Below are positions 41,758 to 50,654 of a stretch of 64,000 nucleotides of DNA, in pieces (positions within the stretch are counted from its first letter, which is position 1; each line of letters opens with the position of its first letter). The stretch is from Acidaminobacterium chupaoyuni. GTDB taxonomy: Bacteria > Bacillota > Clostridia > Oscillospirales > Butyricicoccaceae. The position numbers and the translations under genes are program-made. The stretch lies in assembly GCA_047936785.1 (NCBI GenBank), contig CP176394.1. One strand, written 5' to 3'. The notes below the pieces were generated by a model. The model saw only the letters and a list, made by a program, of their open reading frames with translations, was not told the DNA's origin and made no database searches.

Positions 41758-41829
41758 TTTAGATGTCAGTGTCTGGCGAGTGGTCAGGTTAGATGTTAAA
41801 GGTTCGCGTGTGGTCGCTTTAGATGTTTT
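41758..41829. repeat. Short direct repeats with 30-base period near attL
   Basis: TTAGATGT recurs with AGATGT starting at 41761, 41791 and 41821, and the second half of each unit also agrees (GTGGTC). They lie 155 bases inside the left end of element C and could be recombinase or regulator sites. Confidence 0.5.
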
Positions 41830-41887
41830 TTGAAAAATCCGAGGTTGTGTGAGCGGATTGGATGTTTGGAAATTAAGGAGGGATACT

Positions 41888-43390
41888 ATGCCTATTGATA
41901 CAGAGGTGGCTAAAACGCTTTTCAGCTTATCTTTAAATCTCGCTAAAGAAACTGCTATTCAAGCACATAATTATCTTGGATCTCATAACCGGATAGTGGG
42001 GTACTGCAAGTATCCAACCAGGCATGTAATATTTCCAAAGGATAATCCTGAGTATTCTAGATTCTATGAAGAATTACCATATCTTATTTATGACATACCC
42101 AGGTACGAATTGAAAGATTTCCCTGAAGATAGAATTCAATACGGTGCAATATTTAATGGTTACAGTAATGATCGCATCAATATTACATTGCTTGACGGAT
42201 ACTCACAGTTATTTGATTATATAGATCAAAACCTTGAATTAAAAAAATTAATGCTTGAAGACGATAAACCAAGCAGCTTGGAATATAAAGTGAAATCTAT
42301 AATTTCAGGAATTGTAGAAAGATATTTGTATAGTATTAACGCATCACAAGATATCCCTGATGACTTGGAAGAGAAACTTCAACCTTTTGTAGCAGAAAAG
42401 ATATTACGTTATATTAGCCCCCAGTTAAATATCAATATTTATATTCCAGTTTGTTTAGCGACATTTGAAGATGATATTATTAGCTTATCAGATAGAGTAG
42501 AAATCATTCGTATTCCTGATGATATTCAAAAATCACGACAACAAGCCTGTTCATACGAAACGAATAATGAAGATTGGGTAGCTTCCTGCGCTACTCACAT
42601 GATAGTTTTACATAATTATCACTTTGAAAATGACAAGTATATTTCAATCAATACGGTTACTCGGAACTATCATGCATACCCTCTTCAAGTAATTGACGAA
42701 GTTATGGCTATTATACGAACTGTGACGGGATACACCATTGGATACGAACAGATTCTATGTTGCCCAATTGATTGGATTGATGGATTTTGTGCGGACCTAA
42801 CTGCACTATATGGCGCCAAGTCACATTCTGTTAACGCAAAAGAAATTGATAAGATGTGGATGCAATTACCGGTGAATAAAATCAGTTCAGAGCAGGCATT
42901 AGAAGTTAAAAAACTATATGAGGTCGCTCTTTCAAGTGATGGTGATAAATCAAAAGGGAATTTAGCATTTGCATTAAAACGCCTTAATCGATGCATGCTT
43001 AGGGATGAATATGATGATATGGCAATCGATGCAACCATAGGGCTAGAAGCATTGCTATCTGGAGGAGCTAAAACAGAAATTACATACACAATATCAAACA
43101 GAATTCCAATTGTTTTTGCTCATGAACGAAGTGACTTTTATACCTCTAAAAATTGCAGAGCTATTATGAAAAAAATTTATAATTATAGGTCTAAGATTGT
43201 TCATGGAGATACAGTAAAGGAAAAAGATAAATATCATGAATTAAATGGCTCTAAAATCGCAGTGGAAAAGATCGCAGTCGACTTTTTACGATATACTTTG
43301 TTATTTGTTTTACATAATCCCAAATACCTTGATGCAAAAAGATTTGATGAATTTATAGACTGTACGGTATCTGGTGAACAACTTCAATAA
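41888..43390 (+). CDS. HEPN-domain protein (ApeA-type C-terminal domain), putative defence RNase
   Basis: A 500-residue protein, strongly A/T-rich. The C-terminal 150 residues fit an Apea-like HEPN domain. DEYDDMAIDATIGLEALLSG is followed by a predicted helix and then IYNYRSKIVHGDTV with the RX4H motif (R434, H439) that forms the HEPN RNase active site. The N-terminal 330 residues have no domain I can name; they are mixed alpha/beta and probably sense the trigger. GGAGGG seven bases before the ATG fixes the start. It is monocistronic with its own terminator. Abortive-infection activity is inferred from the HEPN motif and the McrBC-containing context. Confidence 0.7.
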   Translation: MPIDTEVAKTLFSLSLNLAKETAIQAHNYLGSHNRIVGYCKYPTRHVIFPKDNPEYSRFYEELPYLIYDIPRYELKDFPEDRIQYGAIFNGYSNDRINITLLDGYSQLFDYIDQNLELKKLMLEDDKPSSLEYKVKSIISGIVERYLYSINASQDIPDDLEEKLQPFVAEKILRYISPQLNINIYIPVCLATFEDDIISLSDRVEIIRIPDDIQKSRQQACSYETNNEDWVASCATHMIVLHNYHFENDKYISINTVTRNYHAYPLQVIDEVMAIIRTVTGYTIGYEQILCCPIDWIDGFCADLTALYGAKSHSVNAKEIDKMWMQLPVNKISSEQALEVKKLYEVALSSDGDKSKGNLAFALKRLNRCMLRDEYDDMAIDATIGLEALLSGGAKTEITYTISNRIPIVFAHERSDFYTSKNCRAIMKKIYNYRSKIVHGDTVKEKDKYHELNGSKIAVEKIAVDFLRYTLLFVLHNPKYLDAKRFDEFIDCTVSGEQLQ

Positions 43391-43415
43391 TACATTATTT
43401 ATATTGCCGAAAAGA

Positions 43416-43449
43416 AGGCACCCTACGTTCAAATTCGCGTAGAGTGCCT
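43416..43449. terminator. Terminator between the HEPN gene and the convergent recombinase
   Basis: AGGCAC-CTACG pairs with CGTAG-GTGCCT around a short loop, followed by CGTTCGTTTTT. Confidence 0.75.
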
Positions 43450-43464
43450 CGTTCGTTTTTAACC

Positions 43465-45033
43465 TTATTCATTTACTTCAACCGTCACGCCGGACTTGAA
43501 TTCCACGGTAAATTTATGCTCATAGACGGTGACTTTTTCAACCAGCCGCCGAACAAGCTGCTCGTCGTATTCCGTAATGGCGGTGGGCTGTTTCCGCAGA
43601 AAGTCGCCCATATCGGTGATGCGTTTTTTCATTTCATCACGTCCGACATTTTCCAGCTGAACTTTCTGTTTTTCCTCGCGCAGGCGGTAAATCTCTTCGG
43701 CGACGTCCTCGTAATCTGCCTTGGAAGTGGCCAGCTTCAAAAGCTCCGTTTGAAGTTCCTCCAGCCGCTTGTCGATGTCGGTCAGGGTCTGATCGTTCTC
43801 ATGAATTATGACCGTCTCGATATTGTTCTGAAGGGTGACAAGGAATGCGTCCTTGTCGCACAAAGCTTGGTTGATGGCGGTAAACAGCACCTGCTCAATC
43901 TGGCTTTCCGGCACCGTGCGAGCATCGCAGAACAGGCCGGTGTTTTCCAAGCGGCTGACACACCGCCAGACGACGGTTTTTTTGCCACGATTGTTCCAGT
44001 GAACCCGTCGAAACACCTCTCCACAGTTGCCGCAGATAATCATCTGGGCAAAGCAGTGGTTGCTGCTGAAGGTTCTGTTTTTCCCATTCGGGCTGGTGTG
44101 GACGATTCGTCGACGGATAAGCTCCTCCTGCACCTGCATGAAAATTTCACGCGGGATGATTGCCTCATGGCTGTTTTCCACATAGTATTGCGGGACAAGG
44201 CCGTTATTTTTGACCCGCTTTTTTGTAAGGAAGTCAACGGTATAGGTCTTTTGCAGAAGGGCATCCCCGATGTATTTCTCATTTCGCAAAATCTGGTTCA
44301 CGTTGCTGGTATGCCACTTTTCCTTACCGGCACCGTTCAGAATACCGTCCGCTTCCAGACCACGGGCAATTTTGAGCATGCTGGCTCCCTCAAGGTATTC
44401 CCGGTAAATGCGTTTCACAATTTCAGCTTCTTCCGGCACTATTACAAGATGCTTATTCTCATCCTTTGTATACCCGAGAAACCGAGCACAGTTTATCTGA
44501 ATTTCGCCCTGCTGATAGCGATATTGCAGGCCCAGCTTAACGTTCTGACTTAAGGATTGACTTTCCTGCTGGGCAAGCGACGCCATAATAGTAAGCATGA
44601 CCTCGCCCTTGGAATCCATAGAGTTGATATTTTCTTTTTCAAAGAAAACCGGAATGTTCTTGTCCTTGAGTTGACGGATGTATTTCAGGCAGTCCAGCGT
44701 ATTTCGGGCAAACCGGCTGATGGACTTTGTGATTACCATGTCGATATTGCCGGCCATGCACTCGTCAATCATGCGGTTGAATTCCTCGCGCTTTTTGGTG
44801 TTGGTTCCTGAGATGCCGTCATCCGCATAGATGCCAGCTAATTCCCAGCCTGGGTGGTCGTTAATGTAGGCCGTGTAGTGTTCAATCTGCGCGTCATAAC
44901 TGGTCGCTTGCTCGTCGCTGTCAGTAGAAACACGGCAGTAGGCGGCAACGCGGAGCTTCGGTTTCTCTTCATCCTTGCTCTTTCGGGTATGCTTCCTTGC
45001 CGGAATTATGGTTACGTTCTTACTGACCTCCAT
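43465..45033 (-). CDS. Large serine recombinase, intact
   Basis: A 522-residue recombinase. The catalytic domain has VAAYCRVSTDSDEQ (nucleophile Ser36), YADDGISGTNTKKREEF and TKSISRFARNTLD. The recombinase domain follows (YREYLEGASMLKIARGLEAD, QILRNEKYIGD). The zinc ribbon is CGNCGEVFRR with WRCVSR...C, then a coiled coil and the C-terminal beta tail KFTVEFKSGVTVEVNE. GGAGGTG seven bases upstream supports the start. It overlaps the 143-residue gene by 14 bases. This is the likely integrase of element C; it resembles the recombinase at 251-1888 in architecture. Confidence 0.94.
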   Translation of the reverse strand: MEVSKNVTIIPARKHTRKSKDEEKPKLRVAAYCRVSTDSDEQATSYDAQIEHYTAYINDHPGWELAGIYADDGISGTNTKKREEFNRMIDECMAGNIDMVITKSISRFARNTLDCLKYIRQLKDKNIPVFFEKENINSMDSKGEVMLTIMASLAQQESQSLSQNVKLGLQYRYQQGEIQINCARFLGYTKDENKHLVIVPEEAEIVKRIYREYLEGASMLKIARGLEADGILNGAGKEKWHTSNVNQILRNEKYIGDALLQKTYTVDFLTKKRVKNNGLVPQYYVENSHEAIIPREIFMQVQEELIRRRIVHTSPNGKNRTFSSNHCFAQMIICGNCGEVFRRVHWNNRGKKTVVWRCVSRLENTGLFCDARTVPESQIEQVLFTAINQALCDKDAFLVTLQNNIETVIIHENDQTLTDIDKRLEELQTELLKLATSKADYEDVAEEIYRLREEKQKVQLENVGRDEMKKRITDMGDFLRKQPTAITEYDEQLVRRLVEKVTVYEHKFTVEFKSGVTVEVNE

Positions 45034-45451
45034 CTACATTCACCTCCGTTTCTATCAGATTGTAGGCGTATTCTGCCTGCTGGAATGGGTCGTCAAGCCG
45101 TTCTGTTCCTTCTATAATGCGGAAGGCGGTGGGATAGACGACCTCTTTTTTTATTTTTGGTTCTCGGACTCGGCCAAGATTTTCTGCCCGCCTGATACGT
45201 TCCGCTTCGGCAGCCGTAAATGTGTCCGGGTCGATAATCGCCGGATAATATTCGTCACCGAGATAGCGCTTATTCTGAAGCATCCTGCTGATTCCCGCAT
45301 GGAAGGCTTTAATATCAGCTTTATTTGCAGCTGTTGCCAATGAATCGCCGGTCAGATAAGACTGAAACAGGACTTTTATCTGTTCGGCAGCTTGTTCATT
45401 AATCACGGCTTTTCCGTTTATAATTCGGTAGCCATATGGAGTGTGGCCCAT
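45020..45451 (-). CDS. Recombinase-domain-only accessory protein (143 aa)
   Basis: A 143-residue protein that contains only the middle DNA-binding 'recombinase' domain: TPYGYRIINGKAVINEQAAE, QIKVLFQSYLTGDSLATAAN, then ISRMLQNKRYLGDEYYPAII. There is no resolvase domain and no zinc ribbon. It starts immediately after the stop of the upstream truncated recombinase (TAAATG) and overlaps the downstream one. Three-gene cassettes with such a small middle member occur in clostridial elements. It presumably helps recognise attachment sites. Confidence 0.82.
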   Translation of the reverse strand: MGHTPYGYRIINGKAVINEQAAEQIKVLFQSYLTGDSLATAANKADIKAFHAGISRMLQNKRYLGDEYYPAIIDPDTFTAAEAERIRRAENLGRVREPKIKKEVVYPTAFRIIEGTERLDDPFQQAEYAYNLIETEVNVDGGQ

Positions 45452-46207
45452 TTATCTCACCAGCCTTTCTTTCAGCGTAATACCACATTTTAATTCAAAC
45501 CCGATTTCTGTTCGTGAACATACAAGAATCCGCTCCACGAAACGAGTAAACAGTTCTCCGTCAAAGCCCTTCAGCATTGCCGCCTTTGTGGCGTATTGTA
45601 GGAGCTCGCTGACCTCATGCAGGTTTATATTGTCACTGTTTATAAAGCGGGATATGGATTCTTTCTGGCGCTGTATGCGCTCGGCTTCCTGCAGAAGTTC
45701 ATTATTTCCCTTATTGTAAACGGCAGGCTCAAGGTAGCCACGGGTCTGTAGTGTAACCAGCACCTTTCGCTGTTCCGCGTTTTCTTCGAGCTTTTTATCG
45801 AGGGCGTGCAGCTTGGCCACACTGTCTTCGGAGTTGATACCGCGAAGGCCCATTAACAAGGGCCTTAAAACGGTTTGATGACCGAATATAAGCTTATTCA
45901 TCATAGTTACAAACGCATATTCAAAATCAGACTCGGGGATATATTTCATGGAACATTTCTTGGCGTCCGCTATATGATTGGTACAGCACCATGCGATATT
46001 ATGCCTGCCGGTGGAGTGGATGCGGCGCTTGAATTTGCCGCCACACTGACTGCAGATGATTTTGCCTGAAAACGGATATCGGTTTTGGTACTTATCCTGA
46101 TATTTTTCTACGCCTTTTTCTTTGCCATGCTGTTCGATGATAAGCTGACAAAGGGCGAGTATGATTTTATCGTCGATATGATTCGGGATGAAAATCCACT
46201 TGTTCAA
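45452..46207 (-). pseudogene. Serine recombinase lacking its N-terminal catalytic domain
   Basis: Only the C-terminal part of a large serine recombinase remains: QNRYPFSGKIICSQCGGKFK, a zinc ribbon closed by WCCTNH...C, a coiled coil, and the tail TEIGFELKCGITL. The frame runs upstream only to a TTG at 46207, with a stop just before it. No resolvase or recombinase domain precedes the zinc ribbon. The missing part coincides with the start of mcrB on the other strand, so a rearrangement probably replaced it. The fragment could still be translated. Confidence 0.75.
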
Positions 46208-47071
46208 GAAGAAAAATCAGAAAAGTATGACAAGGCTGACTTCCTTAATGAGGTTTACATGACAGAGAGCCGCTATGATATGCTGCTTTCAGTCCTGAAA
46301 AACAAAAAGAACATTATTCTGCAGGGGGCACCCGGTGTCGGGAAAACTTTCGCAGCAAAGCGCCTCGCATACTCGATGATTGGAGAAAAGGACGAAAACC
46401 GCATTGAATTCGTCCAGTTCCATCAGAATTACTCTTACGAAGATTTTATGATGGGCTATAAGCCTGTGAATGACGGATTCGAGCTAAAATATGGCATCTT
46501 CTATCGTTTCTGTCAGAAGGCTGCAAACCAGCCGGACAAGGACTTCTTCTTTATCATAGACGAAATTAATCGTGGCAACATGAGTAAAATCTTCGGCGAA
46601 TTGCTTATGTTGATTGAATGCGATTATCGTGGCACGAAAGCCACACTTGCATATAACGGTTTGTCGTTTGCTGTGCCAAAGAACCTTTATATTATCGGCA
46701 TGATGAATACAGCTGACCGAAGTCTTGCTATGATTGATTATGCCCTCCGCCGTCGTTTCAGCTTCTTTGAAATCGAACCGGGCTTTGACTCCGAAGGCTT
46801 TGTAAAATACCAAAATGGTTTGAATAATGAAACATTTAACAGTCTTATCGAACGTGTAAAGGAGCTTAACAAGGAAATCACGCTTGACAAATCCCTCGGT
46901 AAAGGATTCTGTATTGGACATAGCTATTTTTGTGGGCAGGCCATCTGCACTGACGAATGGATGCACTCCATTATTGACTATGACATTTTACCGATGCTGA
47001 GTGAATACTGGTTCGATGACAGTGGTAAATTGCAGCGCTGGGAAAACATTCTGCGTGGTGTGTTTCAATGA
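46178..47071 (+). CDS. mcrB: McrB-like AAA+ GTPase (restriction subunit), N-terminally truncated
   Basis: About 297 residues from the ATG at 46178; the frame is open to 46085 but only with a TTG. ESRYDMLLSVLKNKKNIILQ leads into GAPGVGKTFAAKRLAYSMIG (Walker A). FFFIIDEINRGNMSKIFGEL is Walker B, and GMMNTADRSLAMIDYALRRR carries the NTxD guanine-specificity motif diagnostic of McrB. The N-terminal DNA-recognition domain of full-length McrB (usually 150 or more residues) is absent, because the gene abuts the recombinase remnant. It overlaps mcrC (ATGA). It might be the short McrB form or be recognition-defective. Confidence 0.85.
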   Translation: MIRDENPLVQEEKSEKYDKADFLNEVYMTESRYDMLLSVLKNKKNIILQGAPGVGKTFAAKRLAYSMIGEKDENRIEFVQFHQNYSYEDFMMGYKPVNDGFELKYGIFYRFCQKAANQPDKDFFFIIDEINRGNMSKIFGELLMLIECDYRGTKATLAYNGLSFAVPKNLYIIGMMNTADRSLAMIDYALRRRFSFFEIEPGFDSEGFVKYQNGLNNETFNSLIERVKELNKEITLDKSLGKGFCIGHSYFCGQAICTDEWMHSIIDYDILPMLSEYWFDDSGKLQRWENILRGVFQ

Positions 47072-48132
47072 TTAAGGATAAGAGTATCTTTATCAAGAAT
47101 ATATACTATATGCTTTCCTATGCATTCACCACTCTGAATCAGTCGAATTTTGAGGATGTGGCGACTGAGGAATTTGAGAATATGCACAATCTCTTTGCTG
47201 CGATTCTCGCCAAAGGCATCGGGCAGCAATTGAAGCAGGGTTTATATCGTGAGTATCTTAATAAGACAGAAAACATGGCAGTTATGCGTGGCAAAATCGA
47301 TATTTCAGGCACTATCAAAAACAAGATTGCTCGCCAGCAGGTTTTGTCCTGCGAGTACGACGACCTATCAGAAAATAACCTGTTAAATCAGATTCTAAAA
47401 ACGACCGTGATGATCCTGCTTCGTCTTTCAAAGGTTGATAGCGAGCACAAGGATGCTCTTAAGAAAGAAATGCTGTTTTTTTCAAACGTGGACACATTGG
47501 AGCCATCATCTATAAAATGGGCAACAATCCGGTTTCAAAGAAACAACCAGACCTACCGTATGCTCATCAGTATTTGCCAGCTTATTCTGCAAGGAATGCT
47601 TCAGACAACGGAACAAGGAGAATATAAGCTCGCATCGTTTGTCGATGAGCAGCGGATGTGCCGTCTTTATGAGAAATTTATCTTGGAATACTACAGCAAG
47701 GAATTTCCAGCATTGAATGTAAGCGCATCGCAGATACCATGGGCATTGGACGATGGCATCGGTACAATGCTTCCAATAATGCAAAGCGATATTACTCTTG
47801 CCAGGGAAAACGAAGTGCTGATTATCGACGCAAAATATTATACACATACGACACAGGTTCAATTTGACGTGCATACCCTTCATTCCAGCAATCTGTACCA
47901 GATATTCACCTATGTGAAAAATAAAGACTCAGAATTTGGAGAGAAACCACATAAAGTATCGGGAATGCTTCTGTACGCCAAAACCGACGAAACAATCCAG
48001 CCAGACAATGCTTATCAAATGAGCGGTAATAAAATAAGTGTGAAAACGCTGGACTTGAATTTGCAATTTGTTGAAATCGCTGCGCAGCTCAACAGAATTG
48101 TAGAAGAGCACTTTGGATTAAATGTAGTATAA
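47068..48132 (+). CDS. mcrC: McrC-like nuclease subunit
   Basis: A 354-residue protein. IFIKNIYYMLSYAFTTLNQS begins the N-terminal part, followed by YLNKTENMAVMRGKIDISGT and the QVLSCEYDDLSENNLLNQIL block characteristic of McrC. The C-terminal PD-(D/E)XK nuclease is MLPIMQSDITL ... VLIIDAKYYTH, with D, D and K visible. With McrB it forms a GTP-dependent restriction complex that cuts modified DNA. Start overlaps mcrB. A 645-residue unknown gene follows 28 bases later in the same direction, probably in the same operon. Confidence 0.9.
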   Translation: MIKDKSIFIKNIYYMLSYAFTTLNQSNFEDVATEEFENMHNLFAAILAKGIGQQLKQGLYREYLNKTENMAVMRGKIDISGTIKNKIARQQVLSCEYDDLSENNLLNQILKTTVMILLRLSKVDSEHKDALKKEMLFFSNVDTLEPSSIKWATIRFQRNNQTYRMLISICQLILQGMLQTTEQGEYKLASFVDEQRMCRLYEKFILEYYSKEFPALNVSASQIPWALDDGIGTMLPIMQSDITLARENEVLIIDAKYYTHTTQVQFDVHTLHSSNLYQIFTYVKNKDSEFGEKPHKVSGMLLYAKTDETIQPDNAYQMSGNKISVKTLDLNLQFVEIAAQLNRIVEEHFGLNVV

Positions 48133-48160
48133 AACATGGCATAAACGGGGAGGTGAAGTT

Positions 48161-50098
48161 ATGCATACAAATCAGGATATTCATGCGTTTGCGGTGAAAT
48201 GGTTTGACAAGTTCCGGAACACAAAAACTGTGTCGCGTGAAATTGAAGACCCCACTTTTGCTGACGAGTGCTCCTCGCTCGGCTTCAAAATGGACTGTGG
48301 CAAAGCCTTTGAAGAAGCCTACTCTAATAGCCATGCTTTTAACGATTATCGTGAACTCGACAAAATAATAGATGGCATAAACGATGTCAATCTTCTTGGG
48401 TCAGCTATTCTTTCAAAATGGCGGTATTTCACACACTGGGCTGGTCCCGGTGAGAATATACTTTCCTTTGAGAACAGAGCGTGGTTTATTACTGCTCTTG
48501 GCAGGCTGGAGCGTCTCGTAGCCGACGATGATACAAGCCCCTTCATTTTCGAAGGAATGGCAAGTAAAATACAGATTATTTCCAACAATATCTGCTTTGG
48601 TCCTTGTCCGTTGCCTGATGATGAAATTAAACAGCATCTTTCCATTACAGCAGACGGTAGAGTATTCTTTTCTGCATATGCCTACGGCGATGGAACAAAG
48701 CACATTAAAACAAACACAAAGAACTTCAAAATTGAAGCTGAAAAAGCTGCTTATATTTTGAAAACCGTTGGTGATTACTTTTCCGAAGAATACGATTTGT
48801 CATTTGTCACTGATGTTGGAGAATGGGAAATGACACTTACGAATACAGAGAATGCGTCATATCATTTTCGAGGTTCACTTTGCGCTGGGTGTTCCGAAGA
48901 GTTGGATAACATTTCCAATATAATCCGTTTCAATCTCAATATGCCTGAATTACTTGTTTTTGATGGCAGGTCAAATTCAGACAGAATTGAAAAGATTGTT
49001 ATTGACTATCATCGTCTAACGAAGATTAAGCCCGGAGTCAAACCCGAAGGCGCTACATGGGAATATGCGACTTGGGACTACAGTGAACACATCACGATAG
49101 ACAGAAAAAGTGAGGTCTTGGAACATATTCAAAATATCGGCACTGGCTGTCAGGTGTCTCGGAAATATCATGTTGAGGATGGTATCACATCTTTTTTAGA
49201 TGATATCAACGCTGATGATTTCATGGTTCATACCGAAGGAAATCCTCCCGATGTCATCGTAAATCCACTGGAGACGAAGGATTACAAAATCACAATTGAT
49301 TACCTGTATGGTGAACAGCAAATCCTGACCGGTACATTTGACAAAAACGGTCTCCCTGACGATTTCGCGGATTTTGCAGAATCCATATTTGATTTTATGC
49401 GTTTTTACGGAATGGGCGAAATCCTCGATTCGTCAGTATATGGAAAGCCTTTGCGCAAGCAGACAGATTACATCTTTTGCAATGTTCAGTTTGATGATTA
49501 CGGAAAAACATATTGCTATCTGACCGATGACGACACTCTGAAAGCGGGCGATTATGTTATTGTTCCTACCGGAAAAGACAACCACGAAGTAATTGCTCAA
49601 ATAGAAAGCATTGAATACCATTCTTCCGAAGATGCTCCGTTTCCACTGGACAAAATAAAAAAGGTCATCAAAAAACACATTGAAAACCAAAATATTGACA
49701 ACGATTCCACGGATGAAGAAGACTCTATTAAATTGCCCGGAGATGCTGTGATAATGGGAAGTGAGCCGCTTTCGGGAGTATCCGCTGAAGAGTGGCATGA
49801 GATGCTTGGTGCCGACTATACCGAGTCAGCTTTAGCTACATCGCTTGCGGGTGCTTGGAATGAAGCGGGCTGGTTGATGGATGAGGCTGACGAAGATGAC
49901 TGTACACCTGAAACAAAAGCACGATACGAGTCGTGGTGGGCGTTGCAGGTTGAGCTTGTAAGAAAAGTTGCCGCAATTATGCAATGTGAATGCAAAACAC
50001 CATATGTTAAACTCGTTACTCCATTTATGGAGCGTAATGGGTATCGTAACGGTCACGGTTGGTGGGTCAAGAAAGAAAATATAAACAAAAGTTCATAG
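48161..50098 (+). CDS. Uncharacterised 645-aa protein coupled to McrBC
   Basis: I do not recognise the full protein. It starts behind GGGGAGG and lies 28 bases after mcrC. Residues 1-380 are mixed alpha/beta with no catalytic motif I can name. Around residues 440-520 lies a small beta-barrel-like unit (YIFCNVQFDDYGKTYCYLTD then DTLKAGDYVIVPTGKDNHEV and APFPLDKIKKVI), a pattern found in many hypothetical Firmicute proteins. An acidic linker (about 525-545) leads to a helical C-terminus (LATSLAGAWNEAGWLMDEAD). Its position suggests an accessory or alternative specificity subunit for the truncated McrB, which is inference only. Confidence 0.7.
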   Translation: MHTNQDIHAFAVKWFDKFRNTKTVSREIEDPTFADECSSLGFKMDCGKAFEEAYSNSHAFNDYRELDKIIDGINDVNLLGSAILSKWRYFTHWAGPGENILSFENRAWFITALGRLERLVADDDTSPFIFEGMASKIQIISNNICFGPCPLPDDEIKQHLSITADGRVFFSAYAYGDGTKHIKTNTKNFKIEAEKAAYILKTVGDYFSEEYDLSFVTDVGEWEMTLTNTENASYHFRGSLCAGCSEELDNISNIIRFNLNMPELLVFDGRSNSDRIEKIVIDYHRLTKIKPGVKPEGATWEYATWDYSEHITIDRKSEVLEHIQNIGTGCQVSRKYHVEDGITSFLDDINADDFMVHTEGNPPDVIVNPLETKDYKITIDYLYGEQQILTGTFDKNGLPDDFADFAESIFDFMRFYGMGEILDSSVYGKPLRKQTDYIFCNVQFDDYGKTYCYLTDDDTLKAGDYVIVPTGKDNHEVIAQIESIEYHSSEDAPFPLDKIKKVIKKHIENQNIDNDSTDEEDSIKLPGDAVIMGSEPLSGVSAEEWHEMLGADYTESALATSLAGAWNEAGWLMDEADEDDCTPETKARYESWWALQVELVRKVAAIMQCECKTPYVKLVTPFMERNGYRNGHGWWVKKENINKSS

Positions 50099-50160
50099 GG
50101 CATTTGTATTACCGCATTTGCCAACGGAGGCGGTGGGATTTAAATCCTACCATTGACTTG

Positions 50161-50590
50161 TTCCCAAGAACGCATTGGACTTTTAATATATTGTGGATAT
50201 ATTCCCTCGCACGGAAATGACCCATAAAAACCACTATCGACCTGTTCCCTCGCACGGAAAGTCAGCAAAACACATACCCGACATCAATCTGATGCTATTG
50301 TAAGAAGTGTGGCTGCGAGTTGGTCAGCACAAACAAGCATAAATTATGCGATAACTGCAGGCGAGAGCGAAATGCAAACATACGGAATGGAGTTATTGGT
50401 GTTGTGGGAACTGTTGGCAGCGTTGCTTTATTTGTTGTTACAAAAAGTAAACATGGCGGTGGAGGCAACAAGGTATGATTGTTTATTAGGTTGAGACGAT
50501 GGCAATCGTGGAGCAATTCCCGCGAACATACAAAAGTGTGTAGATAAGTTTTCGCGAACCGAAAAAAGTGGTTGAACAATTCCCGTGAAC
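50161..50590. repeat. Cluster of TTCCC-type 11-base motifs near the right end of element C
   Basis: TTCCCAAGAAC (50161), TTCCCTCGCAC (50202 and 50245), TTCCCGCGAAC (50517), TTTTCGCGAAC (50549) and TTCCCGTGAAC (50580) share a common pattern. The last three are spaced 32 and 31 bases apart; the two identical copies are 43 apart and extend as TTCCCTCGCACGGAAA. This looks like a binding-site cluster close to attR. The stretch 50099-50654 otherwise holds only the broken zinc-ribbon gene. Confidence 0.55.
50292..50478 (+). pseudogene. Small zinc-ribbon membrane protein, frameshifted at its start
   Basis: The frame from 50299 reads CKKCGCELVSTNKHKLCDNC (two CxxC pairs), then VIGVVGTVGSVALFVVTKS, a single membrane helix, and a Gly-rich end with a stop at 50476-50478. 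The only ATG (50292) is one base out of frame: removing the C at 50295 would give Met-Tyr-Cys-Lys-Lys-Cys. A single-base insertion therefore seems to have disabled a gene of about 62 residues. Confidence 0.55.
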
Positions 50591-50654
50591 GAACGGGCAG
50601 AAAATCGGAGGTTCACGAGAACTGGTCAATAAGGAGACATCAATCCAGAGCAAT

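Noticed and set aside
50488..50500. GTTGAGACG as the right att site of element C
   Set aside because: It shares only nine bases with the left junction, whereas 50655-50676 aligns over 22 bases in the same reading frame and restores the rlmD end.
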